A stretch of 64,000 bases of DNA from assembly GCF_005924265.1 (NCBI RefSeq), contig NZ_VCLB01000003.1:248001-312000 (forward strand). The letters run 5' to 3'. Below are positions 34,287 to 43,618 of the stretch, in pieces. The position numbers and the translations under genes were made by a program. The notes below the pieces were generated by a model. It did not search any database. It saw nothing but the letters and a program-made list of their open reading frames with translations, and was not told the origin of the DNA. Position 1 is the stretch's first letter, and each line of letters begins with the position of its first letter. This DNA is from Martelella lutilitoris (GTDB lineage Bacteria; Pseudomonadota; Alphaproteobacteria; Rhizobiales; Rhizobiaceae).

Positions 34287-35090
34287 CTATGCGCTCGCGA
34301 ACTTGCCGATCCCGAGAACGCGGTCGATCACGAGAATGAGCAGGACGGTGAGCGCGATCATGATCGTGGAGACCGCGGCGACGGAAGGGTCGGGGCTGAA
34401 TTCGAGTTGCCCGTAGATCTGCACCGGCAGCGTGGTGAGGTCCGGGGTTCTGAGGAACAGCGACAGCACCGCCTCGTCAAACGAGATGTTGAAGGCAAAG
34501 AAAGCGCCGGCGGCAAGGCCCGGCCGGCATTGCGGCAGCACCACAAAGAACAGCCGCTGCAGGCGTCCCGCCCCCATGGTGCGCGCCGCCTCCTCGATGA
34601 AGGGATCGGATTCCGTCAGCACGGCAAGCGTGGTGCGCACCACGTAAGGCAGCGTGATGGCCGTATGGCCAATCCACAGCGTGACGAAGGAAACTCGGCC
34701 GAAGGTGGCGCTCCAGAACATCAACAAGCCAATCGCGTAGATGATCGTCGGCAGGATCAGCGGCGACAGGAACAGTGCGCCGAGCAGCTCCGATTTCGGC
34801 AATTGCCGCCGGTGGATCGCGATCGCCGCAGCACCGCCGATGATGACGGCGGAAAGCGTGACCAGAAGCGCGATCGCCAGGCTGAGGCCGGCCGATCCGA
34901 GATAGGCATCGGACGACAGCACCTTCTGATACCATTCCAGCGAAAAGCCCTTCGGCGGGAAGGCAATGAACTGGTTGGCCGAAAATGACGTGCCGACCAC
35001 CACGACAAGCGGCGCAAGCATCAGCACGACGATCAGTGCGATGAAGATATAGGTCGTGATCTTCAGCCAGAGCGGAACAGCCTTAACCAT
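34287..35090 (-). CDS. ABC transporter permease (PotC/YdcV-like)
   Basis: Inner-membrane subunit of 267 residues with about six helices. The EAA-type loop is EAARTMGAGRLQRLFFVVLPQCRPGLAAGAFFAFNISFDE, characteristic of PotC-like permeases (…FDE near the end). It overlaps the other permease by eight bases and has GGAGG before ATG 35090. Works with the second permease as a heterodimeric channel. Confidence 0.92.
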   Translation of the reverse strand: MVKAVPLWLKITTYIFIALIVVLMLAPLVVVVGTSFSANQFIAFPPKGFSLEWYQKVLSSDAYLGSAGLSLAIALLVTLSAVIIGGAAAIAIHRRQLPKSELLGALFLSPLILPTIIYAIGLLMFWSATFGRVSFVTLWIGHTAITLPYVVRTTLAVLTESDPFIEEAARTMGAGRLQRLFFVVLPQCRPGLAAGAFFAFNISFDEAVLSLFLRTPDLTTLPVQIYGQLEFSPDPSVAAVSTIMIALTVLLILVIDRVLGIGKFASA

Positions 35091-35910
35091 GCCGGCCTCC
35101 CGTGAGCCTGAAATAGGGAATAAGGGTGAGCGCGATCCCGAGGAACAGGATCACCGCCTGGGCGGCGGCAAAATGCCAGTCGAGGGTCTGCGTCACCGAT
35201 GAATAGATCGAGGCGGCAAGAACCTGAAGCCTCGGCCCGCCAAGCAGGCTCGGCGTAACGAACGAGCTAGCCGACAGCGTGAAGGCAAGCAGGGATCCGG
35301 CGGCAATTCCCGGCATGGAAAGCGGCAGCACCACATGGCGGAAGGACTGGAGGAAATTGCAGCCCATGGTGCGCGCGGCTTCTTCCAGCCGCTGGTCGAT
35401 GCGGGTAATGACGCCGAGGATCGACAGCGTCATGAAGGGCAGCAGCACCTGCACCATGCCGATGACGATCGCCGTTTCCGTGCGCATCAGGGTAAAACTC
35501 CGCTTCACCAGGCCGAGATCGTAAAGCGTGGTCGAGACGATGCCGCCGCGCTCGAAGATCACCATCCAGCCGAAGGTGCGGATGACGACGCTGGTCATCA
35601 GCGGCAGCAGGATGACGATGATCAGCCACAGCCGCGCGCGCGGTCCCGTCCGCGCCATGATATAGGCGAGCGGAAAGCCGATCAGGGCGGAGATGGCAGT
35701 GATGATGAAGGAAAGCCGGATCGTGCGCCACAAGACCCCGAGATAATAAGGCTCGCTGATAAACTGGACGAAGTGGTCAAGCGTAAAGCCCCCCTCCTTC
35801 GCCATCACCGAAAGCCCCAGCATGCGCGCGATGGGCAGGAAGAAGGCAAGCGCCAGCAACAGGAGCCCCGGTGAAACCAGGAGCGCATTTTCTGCACGAT
35901 CGGTCTTCAT
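35083..35910 (-). CDS. ABC transporter permease (PotB/YdcU-like)
   Basis: Second channel subunit, 275 residues, about six helices. The EAA loop reads EEAARTMGCNFLQSFRHVVLPLSMPGIAAGSLLAFTLSASSFVTPSLLGG, as in PotB-like proteins. The ATG at 35910 has AGAGGAA upstream; a longer frame from 35979 adds 23 residues without support. It lies 356 bases after the binding-protein gene, a gap filled by a mosaic repeat and a strong hairpin, so its expression may be lower than that of the binding protein. Confidence 0.92.
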   Translation of the reverse strand: MKTDRAENALLVSPGLLLLALAFFLPIARMLGLSVMAKEGGFTLDHFVQFISEPYYLGVLWRTIRLSFIITAISALIGFPLAYIMARTGPRARLWLIIVILLPLMTSVVIRTFGWMVIFERGGIVSTTLYDLGLVKRSFTLMRTETAIVIGMVQVLLPFMTLSILGVITRIDQRLEEAARTMGCNFLQSFRHVVLPLSMPGIAAGSLLAFTLSASSFVTPSLLGGPRLQVLAASIYSSVTQTLDWHFAAAQAVILFLGIALTLIPYFRLTGGRHG

Positions 35911-35972
35911 CCAAATTCCTCTCGACTTTGATGCTAAGGCAATCAGTTTTTGACGAGGGTCCACAGGCAGGT

Positions 35973-36096
35973 CCGTCATGCCGGGCCTGACCCGACTTAA
36001 AAGGCCGGATATCGAGGACTATCAAAAATAAACCCGTTGCATGCAAGGCGTTCCGCAGCCCTTAACCCCGGATCAAGTCCGGGATCACGGACAGAG
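35973..36096. repeat. Mosaic-type intergenic repeat inside the transport operon
   Basis: The 356-base gap between binding-protein and permease genes has no gene. This element begins with CGTCATGCCGGGCCTGACC and ends with CCCCGGATCAAGTCCGGGAT, inverted GC-rich ends of the same kind as at 6422-6550. Between them is a less GC-rich segment. Confidence 0.55.
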
Positions 36097-36215
36097 GATG
36101 AGCGCATTGCGCGCGATTGCAAACCGGCTTGTCGTCACTCCGAAACGCCCTCTTTGAACGAGGGAGATCGGCTCTTCGCGGGATCCGGCTGAAATTTGCC
36201 ATCGCGCGATTTGTT

Positions 36216-36251
36216 CGCCCCGCATTCCGGTGGGGTCCGGAATGCGGGGCG
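36216..36251 (-). terminator. Perfect 15-bp hairpin after the binding-protein gene
   Basis: CGCCCCGCATTCCGG (36216-36230) and its exact complement (36237-36251) enclose a six-base loop, 16 bases downstream of the binding-protein stop codon. There is no T-run on the minus strand. Such hairpins after binding-protein genes stabilise the upstream mRNA and reduce read-through, giving an excess of binding protein over permease. Confidence 0.75.
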
Positions 36252-36266
36252 TGGGCGCACCCCGTC

Positions 36267-37298
36267 TTATTGGGCGATGGCCTTGTTCCACTCGACGACC
36301 CAGTCGGCGCGGTTTGCTTCGATCACGGCCGGATCGAAACGCAGAAGGCTCTTCACGCCCTCCTCGCCATAGGCGACGTCGGCTGCAACCTCTTCCGGCA
36401 GTTCGGTCTTGGAATTGGTCGGCGTGTAGCGCAGCGCATCGGCGAAGCAGGCCTGGGCTTCGGGCGAGAGCTCGATATCGATGAACTTCAGCGCCAGATC
36501 CTCATTGTCGCGGCCCGCCACCAGATTGGTGGTGATGTAGCTTGCCGGCGTGCCTTCCGCGCCCTGCTGAAACTTGACCGGCAGACCGGCCTTTCTCAGC
36601 GTATAGGCATAGTCGGAGGCGTAAGGCGCAATGAACGCGCCGCCCTGCGCGAAGGACTGCTGGATTTCCGGCGATTTGGAAACGACATAGGCGCCGTTTT
36701 CAAGCATCGATTTCACCGCCTCGAGGCCCGGCTCGATATTGTCGAGATCGCCGCCGGCAACCTGGTTCAACATCAGGAAACCGAACAGGCCGTAGGTGTT
36801 GGAGATGTCGGTCAGCACCAGGCCTTCCGCCATTTCCGGCTTCATCAGGTCGACCCAGTTCGCCGGTGCCTCGGCAAGCTCGTCGCTGTTGTAAAGCAGG
36901 CCGATGGCCGCGATCTGGTAGGCCGGACCTTCGCCCTTTTCCATATTGGCGCCGGCGAAGGGGTAGAGATCGGCGGCGTTCGAAAGTTTCGACGGATCGA
37001 TCGGGGCAAGAAGCCCTTCCTCGGCGCCGACGATCTCCTGGCCGCCCGAGAAATGGATGACGTCGAACTGCGGCGCGTCCTTCTGGGCGCGCAGCTGGGC
37101 GAAGGCGTCGGCCGAATAGGCGGTGACGATCTTCACATCCGCGCCGGTCTCTGCCGTGAACGGCTCGATGACGCATTTGCGGTGGGCCTCCTCATAGGCG
37201 CCGCCGAAGGAGTTGATGGTGATTTCCGCCGCGAAGGCAGAAGCCTGCGAGGCGGCGAGAACTGACACAGTCGCCAGCAATGTGGTTACGCGTTTCAT
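36267..37298 (-). CDS. Polyamine/spermidine-type ABC transporter substrate-binding protein
   Basis: Periplasmic receptor of 343 residues with a signal peptide of about 24 residues ending in ASAFAAE. The mature N-terminus, ITINSFGGAYEEAHRKCVIEPF, and the AAIGLLYNSDEL and PANWVDLMKPE stretches are typical of the PotD/PotF-like cluster. Start ATG 37298 has AGAGGAAGGGA upstream. A 35-base gap separates it from the DUF3830 gene. The dehydrogenase encoded downstream suggests a diamine or amino-aldehyde precursor as ligand, but this cluster also includes amino-acid- and opine-related binders. Confidence 0.9.
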   Translation of the reverse strand: MKRVTTLLATVSVLAASQASAFAAEITINSFGGAYEEAHRKCVIEPFTAETGADVKIVTAYSADAFAQLRAQKDAPQFDVIHFSGGQEIVGAEEGLLAPIDPSKLSNAADLYPFAGANMEKGEGPAYQIAAIGLLYNSDELAEAPANWVDLMKPEMAEGLVLTDISNTYGLFGFLMLNQVAGGDLDNIEPGLEAVKSMLENGAYVVSKSPEIQQSFAQGGAFIAPYASDYAYTLRKAGLPVKFQQGAEGTPASYITTNLVAGRDNEDLALKFIDIELSPEAQACFADALRYTPTNSKTELPEEVAADVAYGEEGVKSLLRFDPAVIEANRADWVVEWNKAIAQ

Positions 37299-37333
37299 GC
37301 TATTCCCTTCCTCTTCTTATGGTTTCGGATGGC

Positions 37334-37810
37334 TCAGGCAAGACGCCCGATTTCCACCCGCTTTGCGCCCTCGGTGCGGATCAGCTTGCACTGCTCGGCA
37401 ACCGCATCGAGGTTTTCGGTCATTTTTCCGATATAGGTGCACGAGATCCAGCCGGTGGGGCCAAACGTACGGCCGCCCTTTCCGTAGAACATGCCGAGCT
37501 CCCAGAACTCATCCGGATCGATCTTGAAGAAGTTCTTCGGCTGATAGAACCACAGCATTTCGCCGGGCTCCGGCAGGATCGTCTGGTTTTCCGGCGGAAG
37601 GCTGGTCGGATCGAAATTGCGCGCTTCTTCCGGCAGGCCCATCATGATCTCCGGACCGGAAAAGATCGCGTGCGTTGCCGGCCACTGGATCGGCTTTTCG
37701 AGCGCGCCCCAGATCGCCTTGCAGGTCTCCGGCGCATTCTCCCAATAAAGAGAAATTATACCCTGCACGTTGGCGTCGATGAATTTGAGATAGAGTTTTC
37801 TGTGGTCCAC
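37334..37810 (-). CDS. DUF3830 family (cyclophilin-like fold) protein
   Basis: A 158-residue cytoplasmic protein matching DUF3830: an opening KLYLKFIDANVQGIISLYWENAPETCKAIWGAL, a central WPATHAIFSGPEIMMGLP and a late FYGKGGRTFGPTGWISCTYIGKM. The family is predicted to share the cyclophilin-like fold and recurs next to transporters and amidohydrolases, but its activity is unknown to me. GTG start at 37810 six bases after GGGAG. First gene of the transport operon, so it probably handles the same imported compound. Confidence 0.8.
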   Translation of the reverse strand: MDHRKLYLKFIDANVQGIISLYWENAPETCKAIWGALEKPIQWPATHAIFSGPEIMMGLPEEARNFDPTSLPPENQTILPEPGEMLWFYQPKNFFKIDPDEFWELGMFYGKGGRTFGPTGWISCTYIGKMTENLDAVAEQCKLIRTEGAKRVEIGRLA

Positions 37811-37989
37811 TTTGTCGCTCCCTCTAATTTCTTATGGTGAATGAAGCGGAACAGGGCTGTCCATGTCCAATTTCAATTTCTCATGTTTCGATAGAAAATT
37901 TTTATCGCGCAATGCCTCGCGCAAAGTTGATGGAAGCAAGCCGGCTCCATCTCCTATACTCGGCCCGAATTGGATTGAAGGAATGACTG

Positions 37990-38604
37990 ATGATTGAAAG
38001 ACGTAGCCTGCTGAAGGGCATGATCGCGGGGTCGGGGCTGGTGCTGTCGCCTCTCGGCGCGGCCTTCGCTCACGAGCCGACCCCGCAGGACGTGTTCGCC
38101 GATCCGAACGCCCCCGTTCTCGGCAATCCGGACGGCGACGTGACCGTGGTCGAATATTTCGACTTCCAGTGCACCTATTGCAAGCGCGATTATCCGATGG
38201 TGCGCGATGTCGTTGCCAAAGACGGCAATGTGAAACTGGTGATGAAGGACTGGCCGATCTTCGGCGAGGTCTCCGTCTATGCCGCCCAGGCCGTTCAGGG
38301 CGCGGCGGCGCTCGGCGAATATGATACGGCGCTCAACGCGCTGATGACCGCCAAGGGCCGGCTGACGCATGAGCGAATCGAGGAACTCCTGACCGGCGCG
38401 GGGCTGGATTTCGACGCCATTGCCGAAGCGGTGAAGGCGAACGAAAAGACAATTTCCGATCTGCTTGACAGCAATTACCACCAGGCGGAGGCCTTCCAGT
38501 TCAACGGGACGCCGTCCTATGTGATCGGCCGCATGGTCTATCCGGGCGTGCTCGACAGGATCATGCTGGAATCCGCGATCGCCGAGGCGCGGTCTGCCGG
38601 CTGA
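37990..38604 (+). CDS. DsbA-like thiol-disulfide oxidoreductase
   Basis: Periplasmic thioredoxin-fold protein of 204 residues. The N-terminus MIERRSLLKGMIAGSGLVL has a twin-arginine-like start (RRSLLK) followed by a hydrophobic stretch and the cleavage region AAFAHE. The active site is CTYC in EYFDFQCTYCKRDYP, and the cis-proline loop is NGTPSYVIG. This resembles the DsbA/BdbD-like group with an alpha-helical insert (residues 100-165). Start ATG has AAGGAA upstream. Transcribed alone; it diverges from the DUF3830 operon over a 179-base AT-richer region. Confidence 0.88.
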   Translation: MIERRSLLKGMIAGSGLVLSPLGAAFAHEPTPQDVFADPNAPVLGNPDGDVTVVEYFDFQCTYCKRDYPMVRDVVAKDGNVKLVMKDWPIFGEVSVYAAQAVQGAAALGEYDTALNALMTAKGRLTHERIEELLTGAGLDFDAIAEAVKANEKTISDLLDSNYHQAEAFQFNGTPSYVIGRMVYPGVLDRIMLESAIAEARSAG

Positions 38605-38732
38605 GCGCCGCAAAACGGCCTGGATAAGGCTTTTCAAGAAAGCTCTGGACCCTGCGCCCGGCCGTGGTTAGCCTCATGGCCGAGGGCGTCCGTCCGAGAC
38701 GCGCGCCAACCTGACCAGCACGAAGGCCGATC

Positions 38733-40535
38733 ATGAGCAAGCTGACACGTTTTTCCGTCGCCCCCCTTTCCGAAATGACGCGGCGGCTCGCCGACGTCGC
38801 CTTCGGCCGCGAGGAACCGGACCGCGTCATCACCGGCGCGCGGGTTCTGTCGACCTATTCGGAGCGGATGCTGGACGAGCGCGAGATCTGGATTTCCGGC
38901 GGGCGCATCGCCGCGATGAAACCGGCCGGAACCTATCACGGCAAGGCGGCCGAGATCCACGACGTCAAGGGCGGCATCATCGCGCCCGGCCTTGTGGACC
39001 CGCATCTCCACATCGAGTCCAGCATGGTCACGGCTTCAGCCTATGCCGAGGCGGCCCTTCTGAACGGAACCACGACGATCTTCTGCGACAGCCACGAGAT
39101 CGGCAATGTCATGGATGTCGCCGGCGTGGAGGCGATGCTGGAGGATGCGCGCGAGGCGCCGCTTTCGATCTTCCTCACGGTTCCAAGCACGGTACCGGCG
39201 ACGAGCCCCGAGATGGAAACGGCCGGCGGCGACCTGACGCCGGAAAAGATCGCGAAAATATTCGACGAGTGGCCGGAAGCCGTAGCGCTCGGCGAAAAGA
39301 TGGATTTCGTGCCGGTGGCCATGAGTGATGAGCGCTCGCATGCCATCATCGCCGAATCGCTCAAACGCGGCCGTCCGGTCTCCGGCCATGTCTATGGCCG
39401 CGATTTCGTCGCGGCCTATGCGGCTGCCGGCGTGACCGATACGCATGAGGCCATCGACCGCGAAATCGCCAACGACCTGATCGAGGCCGGCGTCTGGGTC
39501 TTCCTGCGCGGCGGCCCGCCGACCACACCCTGGCATTCGCTGCCCGAGGCGATCAAGGCGATCACCGAGCTCGGCGCATCCCACAAGCGCGTGGCCGTCT
39601 GCACCGATGACCGCGACGCCGATGATCTCCTGATGTTCGGCCAGGACTGGGTGACGCGACAGGCGGTCAAAGCCGGGATGAAGCCGGAACAGGCCTGGTC
39701 GATGGGCTCGCTCCACGGTGCCACACGTTTCGGCATGGGTGACGAGATCGGCGGGCTCGGCGGCGGCAGGCGCGCCGATATCGTGCTGCTGGACGACACG
39801 CTGAAGCCGGTCAACACATGGTATGGCGGCGAGCTCGTGGTGGAAGACGAGAAGGTGACGCCGCTGCTCGATGAGGCGCTTTCGCAGCGTTACCGCTACC
39901 CGGAAGCCGCCTATCACACGGTGAAGCTGCCGAAGGCGATCAAGCTGACGCCGGATCTTCCGACGAAAAAGGTGATCGCCCACTGCATCCGCACCGAACT
40001 GCCCGGCATCACGCTGATCCACGACAGACTAGAGCTCGAACCGGCGAATGACTGGCAGGACCATTTCGACCGGCACGACCTCTGCTTTGTCTCGGTGATC
40101 GAGCGCCACGGCAAGTCCGACGGCAATGTCGCCAGCGGCCTGTTGTCCGACTTCTCGCTGAAGCGCGGCGCGGTTGCCTCTTCCGTCGGCCATGACAGCC
40201 ACAATATCATCGTCGCCGGCACCAACGAAGCCGACATGCAGGTTGCTGTGCGCGCCATCGAGGAGAGCCAGGGCGGCGTCTGCGTGGTCAATGAGGGCAA
40301 GGTCCGGGCCATGGTCGAACTGCCGATCGCGGGCCTTCTGTCCGACAAGCGCGTCCACGATGTCGCCGACGCCGTGCGCGTGCTGAAGCTCGAATGGGAG
40401 GAAGCGGGCTGCGCCATCCCCTATATGGGCTTCAACCTCATCCCGCTCTCCGTCATCCCCGAAATCCGCCTCACCGACAAGGGGCTGGTCCTGGTGCCGG
40501 AGATGGAGGTGATCGACCTGTTCGAGGCAGTGTGA
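38733..40535 (+). CDS. ade: Adenine deaminase
   Basis: Amidohydrolase-superfamily enzyme converting adenine to hypoxanthine and ammonia for purine salvage, 600 residues. Metal-binding motifs are PHLHIES near residue 90, the DSHEIGN segment and GHVYG with DTHEA in the barrel. The C-terminal adenine deaminase domain includes [19 protein letters not shown], characteristic of the AdeC family. The final [12 protein letters not shown] is also typical. It lies 128 bases after the DsbA-like gene with GAAGG before ATG and is probably its own transcription unit. Confidence 0.93.
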   Translation: MSKLTRFSVAPLSEMTRRLADVAFGREEPDRVITGARVLSTYSERMLDEREIWISGGRIAAMKPAGTYHGKAAEIHDVKGGIIAPGLVDPHLHIESSMVTASAYAEAALLNGTTTIFCDSHEIGNVMDVAGVEAMLEDAREAPLSIFLTVPSTVPATSPEMETAGGDLTPEKIAKIFDEWPEAVALGEKMDFVPVAMSDERSHAIIAESLKRGRPVSGHVYGRDFVAAYAAAGVTDTHEAIDREIANDLIEAGVWVFLRGGPPTTPWHSLPEAIKAITELGASHKRVAVCTDDRDADDLLMFGQDWVTRQAVKAGMKPEQAWSMGSLHGATRFGMGDEIGGLGGGRRADIVLLDDTLKPVNTWYGGELVVEDEKVTPLLDEALSQRYRYPEAAYHTVKLPKAIKLTPDLPTKKVIAHCIRTELPGITLIHDRLELEPANDWQDHFDRHDLCFVSVIERHGKSDGNVASGLLSDFSLKRGAVASSVGHDSHNIIVAGTNEADMQVAVRAIEESQGGVCVVNEGKVRAMVELPIAGLLSDKRVHDVADAVRVLKLEWEEAGCAIPYMGFNLIPLSVIPEIRLTDKGLVLVPEMEVIDLFEAV

Positions 40536-40593
40536 ACAGGCAGCATTTTGTCGGTTGGCGGGTTCGCAGCCGAAGAGCCTTGCGCCTTTTAGG

Positions 40594-40897
40594 GCCCTTC
40601 AGGCTTAAATGGACGCAGTTCTGTTTGCCCAAACCGGTCATTCCACGCGAAGAAGCCCGCGCGGCATAGCCATAGCTATGTCGAAAGGCTTCGACAAAGT
40701 GGAGGGCCGGTTTCGGCAAACCCGCAAGGGCGGCATTCCAGTCGGTTCAGCGCGTCAAGCGCGCTGAACCGGGCGGCATGAATTTGATTACCGGCGGCCT
40801 TCGGCTTGGACATAGCGACGGCTATGCCCTGCGCCAAAGCCCTTGGTCCTGGCGCAAATTCCTTGCCGCAGAACGCTTCCACTTAAGCCTGAAGGGC
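40594..40897. repeat. Long imperfect inverted repeat (about 300 bases)
   Basis: The 764-base gap between ade and the next gene has no credible coding frame. GCCCTTCAGGCTTAA (40594-40608) is the exact complement of 40883-40897, and the similarity continues inward for several bases (ATGGACGCAGTTCTG versus CAGAACGCTTCCACT inverted). A second nested pair lies at CATAGCCATAGCTATG (40665-40680) and CATAGCGACGGCTATG (about 40811-40826). At the centre GGTTCAGCGCG (40744-40754) pairs with 40760-40770. The whole could fold into one large cruciform or structured RNA. Confidence 0.7.
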
Positions 40898-41018
40898 TCT
40901 AGTTTTCATTTGTATTGCGCGGGCCTTTCCATACGGGCTTTATGCTTGGGCTCGCCCCGCTGGTTTACGGTTTAGCCATCAGCCGCGTATCGTCGATGGC
41001 CATTCCACCCCTCCACCT

Positions 41019-41142
41019 GCGTCATACTCGGGCTTGACCCGAGCATCCAGGCAATTCAAGTCATTCAATTCAGAATAGCTTCCGCGGCCATTTGTCGTGC
41101 GGCCAGGATCCTCGGGTCAAGCCCGAGGAAGACACAGGGAGG
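41019..41142. repeat. Mosaic-type intergenic repeat (RIME-like)
   Basis: Begins GCGTCATACTCGGGCTTGAC and ends with its near-complement around CTCGGGTCAAGCCCGAGGA, with inner CATCCAGG / GGATCC words. The arrangement matches the elements at 6422 and 35973. It lies between the long inverted repeat and the promoter of the DUF993 operon. Confidence 0.6.
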
Positions 41143-41243
41143 AGAGGTCGCGCGCGTTCGCGCTGGCTCTTGCCCGTTGCTTCACAATCCACGCCTCTGA
41201 ATTCCGTCCCGACCAGCACCACCATTTCCCCTCCCCCCCTTTC

Positions 41244-41276
41244 TTGACCAATTTGTTACTAACTGGTAGGTAACAA
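41244..41276 (+). promoter_or_regulatory. Promoter and operator of the Gfo/Idh-DUF993 operon
   Basis: TTGACC (41244-41249) is followed after 17 bases by TAGGTA, a plausible -35/-10 pair. An interrupted palindrome TTGTTAC-N10-GTAACAA (41253-41276), with an inner near-symmetry TTACTAACTGGTAGGTAA, lies across the spacer and -10. Position and symmetry fit a TetR-type repressor site, most simply for the TetR gene at the end of this operon. Confidence 0.6.
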
Positions 41277-41299
41277 TCCGGTTGACGGGAGGAGAGCCA

Positions 41300-42454
41300 A
41301 TGTCTGAGACAAATCGTATCGGGATTATCATGCACGGCGTGACCGGGCGCATGGGCATGAACCAGCACCTGATCCGCTCGGTTCTGGCCATTCGCGATTC
41401 CGGCGGGCTTCGGCTGAAGGACGGTTCAACGGTGATGCCGGACCCGATCCTTGTCGGGCGCAACGGGCAGAAGATCGAGACGCTCGCCCGCCGCCACAAT
41501 GTCGCGCGCTATACGACCGATCTCGACGCGGCCCTTGCCGATCCCTACAACATCATCTTCTTCGACGCCGCCTCGACCAAGCTGCGCCCGGCGCTTTTGA
41601 GGAAGGCCATCGATGCCGGCAAGCATGTCTATTGCGAAAAACCGGTCTCCGAAGGTCTTGAGGAGGCGGTTGCCATTGCCCGCTATGCCAAGGAGAAGGG
41701 CGTCAAGAACGGCATCGTTCACGACAAGCTTGACCTGCCGGGCCTTCTCAAGCTGAAGCGGCTGCGCGATAACGGCTTCTTCGGCCAGATCCTCTCGGTC
41801 AAGGGCGAGTTCGGCTACTGGGTGTTCACCGGCGAGGACCAGCCGGCGCAGCGCCCGAGCTGGAACTATCGCGCCGCCGATGGCGGCGGTATCGTTTCCG
41901 ACATGCTCTGCCACTGGCGCTATGTGCTCGACAATGTCGTCGCCCCGGTGAAAGCCGTCTCCTGCACCACCGCCACCCATATCCCGAAGCGCTATGACGA
42001 ACAGGGCAAGGAATACCAGGCAACGGCCGATGACGCGGCCTATGCGACCTTCGCGCTCGAGGGCGATATCATCGCTCACATCAATTCGAGCTGGTGCACC
42101 CGCGTGCGCCGCGACGATCTCGTGACCTTCCAAATCGACGGCACCCATGGTTCCGCCGTCGCCGGCCTGCACAAATGTTTCAGCCAGCATCGCGCCAACA
42201 CGCCGAAGCCGGTGTGGAACCCGGACGAGCCGCAGAAGATGAACTTCTTCGACGACTGGCAGGAGGTGCCGGACAACACCGTGTTCGACAACGGCTTCAA
42301 GGTGCAGTGGGAGCAGTTCCTGCGCCACGTGCTGGAAGATGCGCCCTTCGCCTACACGCTGAGCGAAGGTGCCAAGGGCGTGCAGCTTGCCGAAGCCGGC
42401 TACAAGAGCGCGCGCGAGCGCCGCTGGATTGATATTGAAGACCTGGGTATTTGA
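41300..42454 (+). CDS. Gfo/Idh/MocA family oxidoreductase
   Basis: NAD(P)-dependent dehydrogenase of 384 residues. The N-terminal Rossmann part starts RIGIIMHGVTGRMGMNQHL, an altered dinucleotide motif (GVTGRMG), and contains the family's CEKPVSEGLEEAV near residue 117. The C-terminal sheet domain carries GGGIVSDMLCHWRYVLD, equivalent to the family's GGG...D..CH motif with the catalytic histidine. GGGAGGAGAG precedes ATG 41300. First of three closely spaced genes with DUF993 and a sugar-isomerase-like protein, so it probably oxidises a sugar or polyol derivative. Confidence 0.88.
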   Translation: MSETNRIGIIMHGVTGRMGMNQHLIRSVLAIRDSGGLRLKDGSTVMPDPILVGRNGQKIETLARRHNVARYTTDLDAALADPYNIIFFDAASTKLRPALLRKAIDAGKHVYCEKPVSEGLEEAVAIARYAKEKGVKNGIVHDKLDLPGLLKLKRLRDNGFFGQILSVKGEFGYWVFTGEDQPAQRPSWNYRAADGGGIVSDMLCHWRYVLDNVVAPVKAVSCTTATHIPKRYDEQGKEYQATADDAAYATFALEGDIIAHINSSWCTRVRRDDLVTFQIDGTHGSAVAGLHKCFSQHRANTPKPVWNPDEPQKMNFFDDWQEVPDNTVFDNGFKVQWEQFLRHVLEDAPFAYTLSEGAKGVQLAEAGYKSARERRWIDIEDLGI

Positions 42455-42456
42455 CC

Positions 42457-43614
42457 ATGAACACGATCACACTTCCGACCGCGTCCAGCACGCTTGAGCC
42501 CTTCACCTTCTCCGGCGCGGCCATCGCCGCCGACCGGGGCCAATGGAACCGTTCGGTCTTTGCCGCCGCTCATGTCGTCGTCGATCCGCTCGCCGACAAC
42601 AATCCCTGGTCCGACTGCAATGTCGATTGGGACAGGACGCTCGCCTTCCGGCACCACCTTTGGTCGCTCGGCTTCGGCGTGGCTGAAGCCATGGACACCG
42701 CCCAGCGCGGCATGGGCATGGACTGGCCAACCTCGCTGGAGCTGATCCAGCGCTCGGTGGCCGACGCAAAGGCCGGCGGCCATGCGATCGCCTGCGGCGC
42801 CGGCACCGACCATCTCGATCCGGCGGAGGCAAAGACGATTGACGACGTGATCGCAGCCTATGAAATGCAGTGCGAAGCCGTCGAAGCCACCGGCGGCCAG
42901 GTCATCCTCATGGCCTCGCGGGCGCTTTGCAAGGTAGCAAAAAGCGCTGACGACTACGCACGTGTCTATGGCCACATTCTCTCCGGCCTGAAGCAACCGG
43001 CCATCCTGCACTGGCTCGGCGAGATGTTCGATCCGGCGCTCGAAGGCTATTGGGCGAGCGCCGATCACATGGCGGCGATGGAGACCTGCCTGAAGGTGAT
43101 CGAAGACAACGCCGACAAGGTCGACGGCATCAAGATCTCGCTGCTGTCTGCGGAAAAGGAAATCGCCATGCGCCGCCGACTGCCCGACGGCGTGAAGATG
43201 TATACGGGCGACGACTTCAATTACCCCGAACTGATTGCCGGCGACGATCAGGGCTTCAGCCACGCGCTTCTCGGCATTTTCGATCCGATCGCCCCGGTAG
43301 CCGCCACCGGGCTTGCGGACCTTGCCAAAGGCGACATGCAGCGCTGGAACGCGGTGATGGAGCCGACCGTGCCGCTCTCGCGCCATATCTTCAAGGCGCC
43401 GACGCGTTACTACAAGACGGGCGTCGTGTTCCTGGCCTATCTGATGGGCCATCAGGACCATTTCACCATGCTCGGCGGCCAGCAGAGCGCCCGTTCCGCG
43501 CAGCATCTGGCAGACGTCGTGCGCCTTGCCGACAAGGCCGGGCTGATTGCCGACGCCGACATGGCGGCAACGCGGACGGCCCGCGTGATGGCGACCTATG
43601 GCATCGGTGTCTAG
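42457..43614 (+). CDS. DUF993 family protein (dihydrodipicolinate-synthase-like barrel)
   Basis: A 385-residue cytoplasmic protein of DUF993. Recognisable parts are WNRSVFAAAHVVVDPLADNNPW and DWDRTLAFRHHLWSLGFGVAEAMDTAQRGMGMDW near the N-terminus, ILHWLGEMFDPAL in the middle and DGIKISLLSAEKEIAMRRRLP, where the lysine of KISLL stands where class I aldolases carry the Schiff-base lysine. I therefore suspect an aldolase-like or hydratase activity, but no function is established to my knowledge. It starts two bases after the previous stop and is five bases from the next gene. Confidence 0.85.
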   Translation: MNTITLPTASSTLEPFTFSGAAIAADRGQWNRSVFAAAHVVVDPLADNNPWSDCNVDWDRTLAFRHHLWSLGFGVAEAMDTAQRGMGMDWPTSLELIQRSVADAKAGGHAIACGAGTDHLDPAEAKTIDDVIAAYEMQCEAVEATGGQVILMASRALCKVAKSADDYARVYGHILSGLKQPAILHWLGEMFDPALEGYWASADHMAAMETCLKVIEDNADKVDGIKISLLSAEKEIAMRRRLPDGVKMYTGDDFNYPELIAGDDQGFSHALLGIFDPIAPVAATGLADLAKGDMQRWNAVMEPTVPLSRHIFKAPTRYYKTGVVFLAYLMGHQDHFTMLGGQQSARSAQHLADVVRLADKAGLIADADMAATRTARVMATYGIGV

Positions 43615-43618
43615 ACCC

